The notes below the pieces were generated by a model. The model saw only the letters and a program-made list of their open reading frames with translations. It ran no database searches and was not told where the DNA came from. 64,000 bases of DNA, from contig OY744525.1 in the NCBI GenBank assembly GCA_963556195.1, forward strand, positions 25,611,413 through 25,675,412, in the 5' to 3' direction. Position numbers and translations under genes: made by a program. Origin of the DNA: Sepiola atlantica. Taxonomy: Eukaryota > Mollusca > Cephalopoda > Sepiida > Sepiolidae. Positions 11,409-22,958 of the stretch are shown here, piece by piece (position 1 is the first letter of the stretch; every line of letters begins with the position of its first letter).

Positions 11409-12362
11409 CATTTTTTGTTTTGAACTCAAAATATTTCTCAGGGTTGAAGAAGAGTGAAAAATAAGTTGGGATAGGGGGGCTGGAGAGAATAAGGGGTCGG
11501 GGAAAATTTTAGGGGTCAGGCCGGACTTTTTAGGGGTCAGGCCAAATTTTGTTCTTTTTTTTTGTTTTGAACTGAAAACATTTCTCAGGGTTGCGGGAGT
11601 GAAAAATTAGGGAGCTGGAGAGATTGAGGGGTCGGGGAAAATTTTAGGGGTCACGACGAACTTTTTAGGGGTCAGGCCAAATTTTTTTCTTTTTTTTTGT
11701 TTTGAACTCAAAATATTTCTCAGGGTTGGGGGAGAGTAGAAATATTAGGGGCTGGAGAGATTGAGGGGTCGGGGAAAATTTTAGGGGTCAGGCCGAACTT
11801 TTTAGGGGTCAGGCCAAATTTTTTTCTTTTTTTTGGGTTTTGAACTCAAAATATTTCTCATGGTTGGGGGAGAGTGAAAAATTAGGGGGCTGGAGACATT
11901 TAGGGTCGGGAAAATTTTAGGGGTCAGGCGGAACTTTTTAGGGGTCAGGCCAAATTTTTTTGTTTTTTTTTGTTTTGAAGTCAAAATATTTCTCATCGTT
12001 GACGGAGAGTGAAAAATTAGGGGGCTGGAGAGATTCAGGGGTCGGGGAAAATTTTAGGGGTCACGACGAACTTTTTAGGGGTCAGGCCAAATTTTTTTCT
12101 TTTTTTTGGTTTTGAAGTCAAAATATTTCTCATGGTTGGGGGAGAGTGAAAAATTAGGGGGCTGGAGACATTTAGGGTCGGGAAAATTTTAGGGGTCAGG
12201 CGGAACTTTTTAGGGGTCAGGCCAAATTTTTTTGTTTTTTTTTGTTTTGAAGTCAAAATATTTCTCATGGTTGGGGAGAGTGAACAATTAGGGGGCTGGA
12301 GAGATTTAGGGGACGGGGAAAATTTTAGGGGTCAGGCCAAATTTTTTAGGGGTCTGCCCAAA
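11409..12362. repeat. 138-bp satellite, ~7 copies, unit 3
   Basis: Same monomer as at 6,236-8,190 (GGGGTCAGGCCAAATTTTTT, TTTGAACTCAAAATATTTCT). The junction with the preceding 77-bp array is abrupt at ACTCTATATACATTTTTTG. Confidence 0.9.
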
Positions 12363-13570
12363 TTTAGGGGCGGCGATATGTACGTATTTAGCTTCACACC
12401 GGGGCGGCGATATGTACTTATTTAGCATTCAGCGGTGGTGATAGGTACTTATATAGCATGTGCACATGGGCGGTAATAAGTACGTATATAGTATGCACAC
12501 CGGGGCAGTGATAGGTATGTATTTAGCATGCGCACTGAGGCAGCGATCGGTTCATATATAGCACGCGCACCGGGGCGGCGATAGGTACGTATATAGCACC
12601 ACACAGGGGCGGCGAAAGGTACATATTTAAAATTCACACCGGGGCAGCGAGAGGTATGTATTTAGCATTCACACCGGGGCGGCTATTAGTATGTATTTAG
12701 CATTCACACCGGGGTGGCGATATGTACGTATTTAGCTTCCGCACCGGGGCGGCGATAGGTACGTATTTAGAATTCACATTGGGGCGGCAATAGGTACGTA
12801 TTTAGAATTCACACAGGGGCGGCGATAGGTATGTATTTAGCATTCGCACCGGGGCGGCGATATGTACGTATTTAGCTTCCACACCAGGGCGGCGATAGGT
12901 ACGTATTCAGAATTCAGGGGTGGCGATAGCTACGTATATAGCATGTACACATGGGCAGCAATAAGTACGTACATAGCATGCGCTCTGCAGCAGCGATCAG
13001 TACATATATAGCACGCGCACCGGGGCGGCGAAAGGTATGTATTTCGCATTCGCACCGTGGTGGTGATAGGTACGTATTTAGCATTCGCACCGGGGCGGCT
13101 ATAGGTACGTATTTAGCATTCGCTCCAGGGCGGCTATAGGTACGTATTTAGCATTCGCACTGGGCCGGCGATAGGTACGTATTTAGCATTCACACCAAAG
13201 CGGCAATATGTACATATTAATTATTCGCACTAGGGCAGCGATAGGTACTTATGTAGCATGCACACCGGGGCGCAATTGGTATGTCTTTAGTATTTGCACT
13301 AGGGCAGCGATAGGTACTTATGTAGCATGCACACCGGGGCGCAATAGGTATGTATTTAGCATTCACACCGGGACAACGATAGGTACTATTTAGCATTCGC
13401 AACGGGGCGGCGATAGGTACTTAAATAGTATCTGCACCGGGGCGGCGATAGGTACGTATATAGTATGTGCACTGGGGCGGCGATAGGTACGTATATAGTA
13501 TGCGCACCGGGGTGATGATAGATACGTATATAGTATGAAAACCGGGGTGGAGATAAGTACCTATATAGAA
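12363..13570. repeat. 35-bp minisatellite, unit 3
   Basis: About 34 copies of the GGCGATAGGTACGTATTTAG monomer, in nearly the same variant order as units 2 and 4. Two extra monomers (GGTGATGATAGATACG, GGTGGAGATAAGTACC) precede the 3' module here and in units 4 and 5. Confidence 0.9.
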
Positions 13571-13845
13571 GGCGCAGATAGAGGTGTTACTTTTTATAGA
13601 AATATGTCATACTATTACCCTGGGCAATAGGAGAAATGGTGGGGAAGAAACAGCTTTTGCAAAAGGCAAAATTAGAAAGTAGCGGCGAAATGGGGCGACC
13701 AGGAAAGAGAAAGGTAGCAGATAAAGAGACGGCTATAGAGAGAGGGGGCGGACATAGAAGTTTGAATATAAAGATGTTACACACACGATCTTTCTTCAAA
13801 TATATGTTTTTATGACCCCTGAGCAACGCCGGGTAGCCCTGCTAG
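13571..13845 (+). mobile_element. Helitron-like 3' module of unit 3
   Basis: Near-identical to the unit 2 module. The end reads GAGCAACGCCGGGTAGCCC then TGCTAG at 13,842-13,845, with one C-to-T change next to the terminal hairpin. Confidence 0.7.
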
Positions 13846-14230
13846 TCTCCTCTATAAAGGCCAGTTTCTGTATGTTTGTCTGTCTGTTTGTATGTCCAGC
13901 TTCTCCTCATAAACTATGCGGCGACATGTCAAAAAGTTGATATCTTCAGCACCGTACAACACCTGGGATCATAATATCTCAAAATTACAACAAAAAAACA
14001 TGTTGCTGGGGGTCAACGGGGCCAGTCTCTGGCAGCGGGTCTGGTTTTTTCAAACTTTTCTAATGTTATTCAGTAGTAATTTGGAAATCAGCCAATGTAA
14101 TTATGTAATAATAATTTTGTTTTCAACCAACTTATTCTTGTGCACGTGACGTCACAGTAATAGGTATATGACGTCATCGTTATAGGTTTTGAATCTTTTT
14201 TTCTCTTCAAAACTTATTTTACTTCAACAT
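13846..14230 (+). mobile_element. 5' module, subtype B (unit 4)
   Basis: Near-identical to 9,669-10,063, including ATGTTGCTGGGGGTCAACGG and the TATTCAGTAGTAATTTGG body. The start has TCTATAAAGG where other units read TATATAAAGG. Confidence 0.7.
14147..14176. promoter_or_regulatory. Paired CRE-like TGACGTCA sites (unit 4)
   Basis: Exact copy of the unit 3 arrangement: TGACGTCA at 14,147-14,154 (overlapping CACGTG) and at 14,169-14,176. Confidence 0.45.
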
Positions 14231-14427
14231 ATTTTTATACATAACATATAAAAGTGTATTCTGATGTAAAATTCATAGAGTAAGATGATGAGAGTATTCC
14301 CGAATCTATAAACCCACCTCTTAGGGGTCCATGCGGCATATTTCATCGGGGGGGGGGGGAGGCTTTTCAGTTATTTTTCATTATATATATATTTTAGAAA
14401 TATACAGTCACGCTTTTTAACAGGAAA

Positions 14428-14435
14428 TGACGTCA
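14428..14435. promoter_or_regulatory. CRE-like TGACGTCA (unit 4)
   Basis: Exact palindrome within GGAAATGACGTCAGAGG; the same 20-bp context recurs 300 bp downstream. Confidence 0.35.
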
Positions 14436-14727
14436 GAGGAAAAGAGTGTAGGGAAGAAAATCCCTCACACTACAACCCTGCTTTCCCTCTCACTCCCACC
14501 CTTTCTACCTTCCCTTCCTCCCCTACGCCCATTCTGTTGTTATGATACCACCCTCCTAGGCATTAGCTCCTCCTTTTTGAGAGTTGTGGAGATAGTGCGG
14601 CGGTGTGACTGCTTCAGGTCAAATTAGGGGGAGGGGGAGTGTCGGCATTCGCCGGTGGAGCGCCTCAGGCCAAATTTGGAGATGGGGGATTGTCGGCATA
14701 ATGCAAAGTCACGATTTTAACAGGAAA

Positions 14728-14735
14728 TGACGTCA
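14728..14735. promoter_or_regulatory. CRE-like TGACGTCA (unit 4, second copy)
   Basis: Exact palindrome in the duplicated GGAAATGACGTCAGAGG context. Confidence 0.35.
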
Positions 14736-15095
14736 GAGGAAATCCCTAACGGCACTTTTTTGAACATGAGTTTATAGTGAAGCAAGGGTTGCTTAATCCT
14801 AACGAAACATAAGTTTATATTGAAGCAAGTGTTGCTTAATCCTAACGGCACTTTTTTGAACATGAGTCCATAGTGAAGCAAGGGGTCTTCTTTTGACATG
14901 ATATCATCCTCCCAGGTGTTACCTCCTTCTTTTTGAGAGGTGTGAAGTTAGTGTAGTATCATTAAAATTAAAGTAATAAATAATTATGCTCCACCATTGT
15001 TTTCACTAATATTTGTATACATATTAAATAACGTCTCAATAAGTAAAGTAAGAAGAAAAATAATTATGCTCCGCCATTGTTTTCACTTATATTTG

Positions 15096-16926
15096 TATGA
15101 AAATTTTAGGGGTCAGGCCGAACTTTTTAGGGGTCAGGCCAAATTTTTTTTTTTTTTTATGTTTTGAACTCAAAATATTTCTCAGGGTTCGGGGAGAGTG
15201 AAAAATTAGGGGGCTGGAGAGATTGAGGGGTCGGGGAAAATTTTAGGGGTCAGGCCGAACTTTTTAGGGGTCAGGCCAAATTTTATTTTATTTTTTTTTG
15301 TTTTGAAGTCAAAATATTTCTCATGGTTGGGAGAGAGTGAAAAATTCGGGGCTGGAGAGATTTAGGGGGCGGGGAAAATTTTAGGGGTCAGGCCAAATTT
15401 TTTAGGGTTCAGGCCAAATTTTTTTGTTTTTTTTTGGTTTTGAACTCAAAATATTTCTCAGGGTTGGGGGAGAGTTAACAATTAAGAGGCTGGAGAGATT
15501 GAGGGGTCGGGGAAAATTTTAGGGGTCAGAACGAACTTTTTAGGGGTCAGGCCAAATTTTTTTCTTTTTTTTTGTTTTGAACTCAAAATATTTCTCAGGG
15601 TTGGGGGAGAGTGAAAAATTAGGTGGCTGGAGAGATTGAGGGGTCGGGGAAAATTTTAGGGGTCAAGACGAACTTTTTAGGGGTCAGGCCAAATTTTTTT
15701 GTTTTTTTTGTTTTGAAGTCAAAATAGTTCTCAGGGTTGGGGGAGAGTGAAAAATTAGTTGGGATGGGGAGCTGGAGAGATTGAGGGGTCGGGGAAAATT
15801 TTTGGGGGTCAAGCAAAACATTTAAGGGGTCAGGCCAAATTTTTTTTTTTTTTTTGTTTGAACTCAAAATATTTCTCATGGTTGGAGGAGAGTGAAAAAT
15901 TAGGGGGCTGGAGAGATTTAGGGGTCGGGGAAAATTTTAGGGGTCAGGCTGAACTTTTTAGGTGTCAGGCCAAATTTTTTTCTTTTTGGTTTTGAACTCA
16001 AAATATTTCTCATGGTTGGGGGAGAGTGAAAAATTAGGGGGCTGGAGAGATTTAGGAGTCGGGGAAAATTTTAGGGGTCAGGCCAAATTTTTAGGGGTCA
16101 GGCCAAATTTTTTTGGTTTTTTTGTTTTGAAGTCAAAATATTTCTCATGGTTGGGGGAGAGTGAAAAATTAGGGGGCTGGAGAGATTTAAGGGTCGGGGA
16201 AAATTTTAGGGGTCAGGCGGAACTTTTTAGGGGTCAGGCCAAATTTTTTTGTTTTTTTTTGTTTTGAACTCAAAATATTTCTCATGGTTGGAGGAGAGTG
16301 AAAAATAAGGGGGCCGGAGAGATTTAGGGGTCGGGGAAAATTTTAGGGGTCAGGCGGAACTTTTTAGGGGTCAGGCCAAATTTTTTTCTTTTTTTTGTTT
16401 TGAAGTCAAAATATTTCTCATGGTTGGGAGAGAGTAAAAAACTAGGGGCTGGAGAGATTGAGGGGTCGGGAAAATTTTAGGGGTCAGGCGGAACTTTTTA
16501 GGGGTCAGGCCAAATTTTTTTGTTTTTTTTTGTTTTGAAGTCAAAATATGTCTCATGGTTGGGGGAGAGTTAAAAATTAGGGGGCTGGAGAGATTTAGGG
16601 GTCTTGGAAAATTTAAGGGGTCGGGCGGAACTTTTTAGGGGTCAGGCCAAATTTTTTTGTTTTTTTTTGTTTTGAAGTCAAAATATTTCTCATCGTTGGG
16701 GGAGAGTGAAAAATTAAGGGGCTGGAGAGATTGAGGGGTCGGGGACAATATTAGGGGTCAGGCCAAATTTTTTTCTTTTTTTTGGTTTTGAACTCAAAAT
16801 ATTTCTCATGGTTGGGGGAGAGTGAAAAATTAGGGGGCTGGAGAGATTTAGGGTCGGGGAAAATTTTAGGGGTCAGGCGGAACTTTTTAGGGGTCAGGCC
16901 AAATTTTTTAGGGGTCCGCCCAAATT
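15096..16926. repeat. 138-bp satellite, ~13 copies, unit 4
   Basis: Same monomer as in units 2 and 3. Length variation is confined mainly to the T tract. Ends at GGGGTCCGCCCAAATTTAGG, where the 35-bp array begins, the same junction as in units 2 and 3. Confidence 0.92.
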
Positions 16927-18165
16927 TAGGGGCGGCGATATGTACATATTTAGCTTCCACACCGGGGCGGCGATAGGTACTTATTTAGCATTCAGCGGTG
17001 GTGATAGGTACTTATATAGCATGTGCACATGGGCGGTAATAAGTATGTATATAGTATGCGCACCGGGGCAGTGATAGGTATGTATTTAGCATGTGCACTG
17101 AGGCAGCGATCGGTTCATATATAGCACACGCACCGGGGCGGCGATAGGTACATATATAGCACGCGCACAGGGGCGGCGAAAGGTACATATTTAAAATTCA
17201 CACCGAGGCGGCGATAGGTACGTATTTAGCATTCACACCGGGGCGGCGATAGGTATGTATTTAGCATTCACACCGGGGCAGCGATAGGTATGTATTTAGC
17301 ATTCGCAGTGGGGTGGCGATATGTACGTATTTAGCTTCTGCACCAGGGCGGCGATAGGTACGTATTTAGAATTCCCACCGGGGCGGCGATAGGTACGTAT
17401 TTAGAATTCACACTGGGGCGGCGATAGGTATGTATTTAGCATTCGCACCGGGGCGGCGATATGTACGTATTTAGCTTCACACCAGGGCGGCGATAGGTAC
17501 GTATTCAGAATTCAGGGGTGGCGATAGCTACGTATATAGCATGTACACATGGGCAGCAATAAGTACGTACATAGCATGCGCTCTGCGACGGCGATCAGTA
17601 CATATATAGCACGCGCACCGGGGCGGCGAAAGGTATGTATTTCGCATTCGCAGCGTGGTAGTGATAGGTACGTATTTAGCATTTGCACCGGGGCGGCTAT
17701 AGGTACGTATTTAGCATTCGCACCAGGGCGGCTATATGTACGTATTTAGCATTCGCACTGGGCCGGCGATAGGTACGTATTTAGCATTCACACCAAAGCG
17801 GCAATATGTACATATTAATTATTCGCACTAGGGCAGCGATAGGTACTTATGTAGCATGCACACCGGGGCGCAATTGGTATGTCTTTAGTATTCGCACTAG
17901 GGCAGCGATAGGTACTTATGTAGCATGCACACCGGGGCGCAATAGGTATGTATTTAGCATTCACACCGGGGCAACGATAGGTACTATTTAGCATTCGCAA
18001 CGGGGCAGCGATTGGTATATACATAGTATCTGCACCGGGGCGGCGATAGGTACGTATATAGTATGTGCACTGGGGTGGCGATAGGTACGTATATAGTATG
18101 CGCACCGGGGTGATGATAGATACGTATATAGTATGAACACCGGGGTGGAGATAAGTACCTATATA
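16927..18165. repeat. 35-bp minisatellite, unit 4
   Basis: About 35 copies of GGCGATAGGTACGTATTTAG-type monomers with the variant order of units 2 and 3. Short open frames on both strands are translations of the 105-bp (3 x 35) superperiod. Confidence 0.92.
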
Positions 18166-18442
18166 GAAGGCGCAGATAGAGGTGTTACTTTTTATAGAAA
18201 TATGTCATACTATTACCCTGGGCAATAGGAGAAATGGTGGGGAAGAAATAGCTTTTGCAAAAGGCAAAATTAGAAAGTAGCGGCGAAATGGGGCGACCAG
18301 GGAAGAGAAAGGTAGCAGATAAAGAGACGGCTATAGAGAGAGGGGGTGGACATAGAAGTTTGAATATAAAGATGTTACACGCACGATCTTTCTTCAAATA
18401 TATGTTTTTATGACCCCGAGCAACGCCGGGTAGCCCCGCTAG
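18166..18442 (+). mobile_element. Helitron-like 3' module of unit 4
   Basis: From GAAGGCGCAGATAGAGGTG to the terminal CCGGGTAGCCCCGCTAG at 18,442; differs from the unit 2 and 3 copies by scattered substitutions. Confidence 0.7.
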
Positions 18443-18990
18443 TCTATTATATAAACGTCACCTGTCTGTATGTATGTATGTATGTATGTGAAGCTTCTCC
18501 TCAAAAACTACGCGGCGACATGTCAAAAAGTTGATATCTTTAGCACCGTACATATCCCGGAATCATAATATCTAAAAATCGCGACAAACGATTCACTCGC
18601 TGACAGTCAACGGGACCACTTTCCGACAAAAGGTAGCAGTTTTTTCGTATTTTCCACGACATTTTCAACGTTAATATGTACTAAATTCGAAATAATCTAA
18701 TGTATTTATGTACTAATCAGATAAAAATGCAGAGTCATTGTAAACATCCAATAATCCCTTGCCGGATGTACCCGGTCTTGCCCTAAATTGTGTCCGGTTC
18801 TATCAGATCATCCAATAACTTCTGTCCGGATGCATCAATAACAACATAGGAATCCTACGTTAAGAGTGTGTAGTGAAACAAGGGTTGCTCAATCACATCC
18901 GCACCTGTCCCATAATCCCTTGCCGGATGTACCCGGTCTTGACCTAAATTGTGTCCGGTTATATCAGGTCATCATGACGTCAGAGAGTGG
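18443..18990 (+). mobile_element. 5' module, subtype A (unit 5)
   Basis: Matches 3,937-4,480 over its length (AACGATTCACTCGCTGACAG, AGGTAGCAGTTTTTTCGTAT, CCTTGCCGGATGTACCCGG). The terminus carries TATATAAACGTCACC instead of TATATAAAGGGCA. Confidence 0.7.
18975..18982. promoter_or_regulatory. CRE-like TGACGTCA (unit 5)
   Basis: Exact palindrome in the same GACGTCAGAGAGTGGCAG context as the site at 4,465. Confidence 0.4.
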
Positions 18991-18999
18991 CAGTTTTCC

Positions 19000-19152
19000 T
19001 TTCTGTCATATTTCCCTCTCACACTTTCTTTCTTAATTATTAATAATAGACGCTAATATTCCACCCCCCTCTCTCCCTGTGGCCGTTCTGTTATCATGAT
19101 AGGAATTACCTCCTCCTTTCAGGCCAAATTAGGGAGGAGGGGGGGTTACGGT
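19000..19152. repeat. Pyrimidine-rich linker and R1-like fragment (unit 5)
   Basis: Counterpart of 4,481-4,640: T/C-rich stretch, CTGTGGCCGTTCTGTTATC, CAGGCCAAATTAGGGAGG and TATTCGCCGGTGTGAG. Confidence 0.5.
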
Positions 19153-19585
19153 ATTCGCCGGTGTGAGCATTACCTCCTCCTTTTTTGAGAAGTGTAGGGG
19201 TAGGGTAGTATCGGTTCCGTTGTCATGATGTACTGATCCCATGCATTACCTCCTCCTTTTTTGAGAAGTGTTGAGGTAGGGTCGTATCGGTTCCGTTGTC
19301 ATGATGCCCTCATCCCATGCATTATCTCCTCCTTTTTTGAGAAGTGTTGAGGTAGGGTCGTATCGGTTCCGTTGTCATGATGCCCTCATCCCATCCATTA
19401 TCTCCTCCTTTTTTGAGAAGTGTTGAGGTAGGGTCGTATCGGTTCCGTTGTCATGATGCACTATTCCCATGCATTACCTCCTCCTTTTTTGAGAGGTGTA
19501 GAGGTAGGGTCGTATCGGTTCCGTTGTCATGATGCACTATTCCCATGCATTACCTCCTCCTTTTTTGAGCAGTGTAGAGGTAGGG
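19153..19585. repeat. 76-bp minisatellite, ~5 copies, unit 5
   Basis: Same monomer as 4,641-5,715 (ATCGGTTCCGTTGTCATGAT, CCATGCATTACCTCCTCC). Changes directly into the 30-bp array at GAGGTAGGGTATGTGTGGG. Confidence 0.9.
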
Positions 19586-22558
19586 TATGTGTGGGTACCC
19601 TGCGACCGCACGATGTGTGGGTACCCTGTGACCGAGCGAAATATGTGTGGGTACCCTGCGACCGAGCGAAATATGTGTGGGTACCCTGCGACCGGACGAA
19701 GTATTTGATGGTACCCTGCGACCGGACGAAGTATGTGTGGGTACACTGCAGCCGCACTAAGTATGTGTGGGTACCCTGCGACCACACGAAGTATGTGTGG
19801 GTACCCTGCTGCCTGACGAAGTATGTGTGGGTACCCTGCGACCGCACGAAGTATGTGTGGGTACCCTGCGACCGCACGAAGTATGTGTGGGTACCCTGCG
19901 ACCACACGAAGTATGTGTGGGTACCCTGCGACCGCACGAAGTATGTGTGGGTACCCTGCGACCGTACGAAGTATGTGTGGGTACCCTGCGACCGGACGAA
20001 GTATGTGTGGGTACCCTGCGACCGGACAGAGTATGTGTGGGTACCCTGCGACCGGACGAAGTATGTGTGGGTACCCTGCGACCAAACAGAGTATGTGTTG
20101 GTACCCTGCGACCGGACGAAGTATGTGTGGGTACCCTGCGACCGGACGAAGTATGTGTGGGTACCCTGCGACCGGACGAAGTATGTATAGGTACCCTGCG
20201 ACCGCACGAAGTATGTGTTGGTACCCTGCGACCGCACGAAGTATGTGTGGGTACCCTACGACCGGACGAAGTATGTGTGGGTACCCTGCGACCGCACGAA
20301 GTATGTGTGGGTACCCTGCGACCGCACGAAGTATGTGTGGGTACCCTGCGACCGCACGAAGTATGTGTGGGTACCCTGCGACCGGACTAAGTATGTGTGG
20401 GTACCCTGCGACTGGACAGAGTATGTGTGGGTACCCTGCGACCGGACAAAGTATGTTTGGGTACCCTGCGACCGCACGAACTATGTGTGGGTACTCTGCG
20501 ACCGGACAAAGTATGTGTGGGTACCCTGCGACCGGAGGAAGTATGCGTGGGTACCCTGCGACCGGACGAAGTATGTTTGGGTACCCTGCGACCGGACGAA
20601 GTATGTGTGGGTACCCTGCGACCGGACGAGGTATGTGTGCGTACCCTGCGACCGGACGAAGTATGTGTGGGTACACTGCGACCCGACGAAGTATGTGTGG
20701 GTACCCTGCGACCGGACGAAGTATGTGTGGGTACCCTGCGACCGGACGAAGTATGTGTGGGTACCCTGCGACCGGACGAAGTATGTGTGGGTACCCTGCG
20801 ACCGGACGAAGTATGTGTGGGTACCCTGCGACCGGACGAAGTATGTGTGGGTACCCTGCGACCGGACGAAGTATGTGTGGGTACCCTGCGACCGGAAGAA
20901 GTTTTTGTGGGTACCCTACGACCGCACGAAGTCTGTGTGGGTACCCTGCGACCGCACGAAGCATGTGTGTGTACCCTGCGACCGGACAAAGTATGTGTGG
21001 GTACCCTGCGACTGCACGAAGTATGTGTGGGTACCCTGCGACCGCACGAAGTATGTGTGGGTACCCTGCGACCGGACAGAGTATGTGTGGGTACCCTGCG
21101 ACCGGACGAAGTATGTTTGGGTACCCTGCGACCGGACGAAGTATGTGTGGGTACCCTGCGACCGGACAAAGTATGTGTGGGTACCCTGCGACCGGACGAA
21201 GTATGTGTGGGTACCCTGCGACCGGACGAAGTATGTTTGGGTACCCTGCGACCGAACGAAGTATGTATAGGTACCCTGCGGCCGGACGAAGTATGTGTGG
21301 GTACCCTGCGACCGCACGAAGTATGTGTGGGTACCCTGCGACCGCACGAAGTATGTGTGGGTACCCTGCGACCGCACGAAGTATGTGTGGGTACCCTGCG
21401 ACCGGACAAAGTATGTGTGGGTACCCTGCGACCGGACGAAGTATGTGTGGGTACCCTGCGACCGCACGAAGTATTTGTGGGTACCCTGCGACCGCACGAA
21501 GTATGTGTGGGTACCCTGCGACCGGACGAAGTATGTATAGGTACCCTGCGACCGCACGAAGTATGTGTGGGTACCCTGCGACCGCACGAAGTATGTGTGG
21601 GTACCCTGCGACCGCACGAAGTATGTGTGGGTACCCTGCGACCGGACGAAGTATGTGTGGGTTCCCTGCGACCGGACAGAGTATGTGTGGGTACCCTGCG
21701 CCTGGACAGAGTATGTGTGGGTACCCTGCGACCGGACGAAGTATGTGTGAGTGCTCTGCGACCGCACGAAGTATATGTGGGTACCCTGCGACCGCACGAA
21801 CTATGTGTGGGTACCCTGCGACCGGACGAAGTATTTTTGGGTACGCTGTGACCGGACGAAGTATGTGTGGATACCCTGCGACCAGACGAAGTATGTGTGG
21901 GTACCCTGCTGCCGGACGAAGTATGTGTGGGTACCCTGCGACTGCACAAAGTATGTGTGGGTACCCTGCAACCGCACGAAGTATGTGTGGGTACCCTGCG
22001 ACCGCACGAAGTATGTGTGGGTACCCTGCGACCGCACGAAGTATGTGTGGATACCCTGCGACCGCACGAAGTATGTGTGGGTACCCTGCGACCGCACGAA
22101 GTATGTGTGGGTACCCTGCGACCGGACGAAGTATGTGTGGGTACCGTGCGACCGGACGAAGTATGTGTGGGTACCCTGCGACCAGACGAAGTATGTGTGG
22201 GTACCCTGCGACCGCACGAAGTATGTGTGGGTACCCTGCGACCGGACGAAGTATGTGTGGGTACCCTGCGACCGGACGAAGTATGTGTGGGTACCCTGCG
22301 ACCGGACGAAGTATGTGTGGGTACCCTGCGACCGGACGAAGTATGTGTGATGGTACCCTGCGAACGGACGAAGTATGTGTGGGTACCCTGCGACCGGACT
22401 AAGTATGTGTGGGTACCCTGCGACCGCACGAAGTCTGTGTGGGTACCCTTCGACCGCACGAAGTCTGTGTGGGTACCCTGCGACCGCACGAAGTCTGTGT
22501 GGGTACCATGCGACCGGACGAAGTATGTGTGGGTACCCTGCGACTGGACTGGTATCAG
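19586..22558. repeat. 30-bp minisatellite (sat30b), ~99 copies
   Basis: Monomer GTACCCTGCGACCGGACGAA then GTATGTGTGG, in strict 30-bp register for nearly 3 kb. The main polymorphism is G or C in ACCG(G/C)ACGAA; minor variants (GTATGTATAG, ACAGAG, GTATTTTTGG) recur in clusters. Because the period is a multiple of three and the monomer lacks stops, very long frames (up to ~860 codons plus strand and ~720 minus strand) stay open in several frames at once. These are decapeptide repeats (for example YPATGRSMCG) and are not credible proteins. Nearly every monomer contains GGTACC. Confidence 0.95.
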
Positions 22559-22958
22559 CATGCACCGGTGGGACGCCTAAGGGAAAATTTGGGGGAGGGG
22601 GAGTGTCGGCATTCGCCGGTGTGAGCGCCTCAAGCCAAATCTGGGGAGGGGGAATGTCGGCATTCGGCGGCTCAGGCCAATCTGGGGAGGGGAGGAGGGA
22701 AATGTCGACATTCGGCGGTATGAGCGATCGCCTGTGGGGCGCCTCAGGCGAAATTTGGGGATGGGGGGTATTGGCATACGCCGGTGAGGCAGGCGAAATT
22801 TGGGGGAGGGGGAGTGTCGGTATTTGCCGGTGTCAGCGCCTCAGGCGAAATTTGGGGGGAGTCGTCGGTGAGACAGATCCCGACCTTGGGGGTATATCAA
22901 CCGGTACTTTAGGGGAGAGGAAGTGAGCTAAAGGAAAAGGGATTAAAAAATAAAATGT
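22559..22958. repeat. R1-derived GC-rich repeats (unit 5)
   Basis: Five or six irregular copies of GTCGGCATTCGCCGGTGTGA, GCGCCTCAGGC and AAATTTGGGGGAGGGGG between 22,570 and 22,870, then a transition of about 90 bp without repeats. The copies resemble the R1 SINE centre in reverse orientation. Confidence 0.65.

Larger units (their letters stand above)
9669..13845 (+). mobile_element. Helitron-like unit 3 (4.2 kb, complete)
   Basis: It begins TCTCTTATATAAAGGGC directly after the unit 2 CTAG and ends CCCTGCTAG. Order: subtype-B 5' module, 77-bp satellite (found only in this unit), 138-bp satellite, 35-bp satellite, 3' module. Shared variants with units 2 and 4 in the 35-bp array indicate duplication of the whole unit rather than independent arrays. 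No protein is encoded. Confidence 0.6.
14231..15095. repeat. Unit 4 central segment with founder-like repeat copies
   Basis: Two copies of CAGGAAATGACGTCAGAGGA (14,421 and 14,721), each with a TGACGTCA site, flank a single degenerate 76-bp-type monomer (about 14,528-14,600) and R1-like GC-rich sequence (14,600-14,695, GTCGGCATTCGCCGGTGGAG). A short direct repeat (CACTTTTTTGAACATGAGT) recurs at 14,753 and 14,847. Around 14,970 and 15,045 a TAATTATGCTCC phrase is duplicated. No gene is recognised. Confidence 0.6.
13846..18442 (+). mobile_element. Helitron-like unit 4 (4.6 kb, complete)
   Basis: It starts TCTCCTCTATAAAGGCC right after the unit 3 CTAG and ends CCCCGCTAG. Order: subtype-B 5' module, a mostly non-repeated segment with single copies of sequences amplified elsewhere, 138-bp satellite, 35-bp satellite, 3' module. 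It may be closest to an ancestral state for the 76-bp and R1-derived arrays, which are present here as only one or two copies. Confidence 0.6.

Noticed and set aside
19586..22558. CRISPR-like array of ~30-bp repeats
   Set aside because: Monomers are contiguous with no unique spacers, and the DNA is animal.
19453..22580. Very long overlapping open frames (up to ~860 codons) on both strands
   Set aside because: They are six-frame translations of a stop-free 30-bp satellite, with the same decapeptide repeated and no start context, domain or codon bias.
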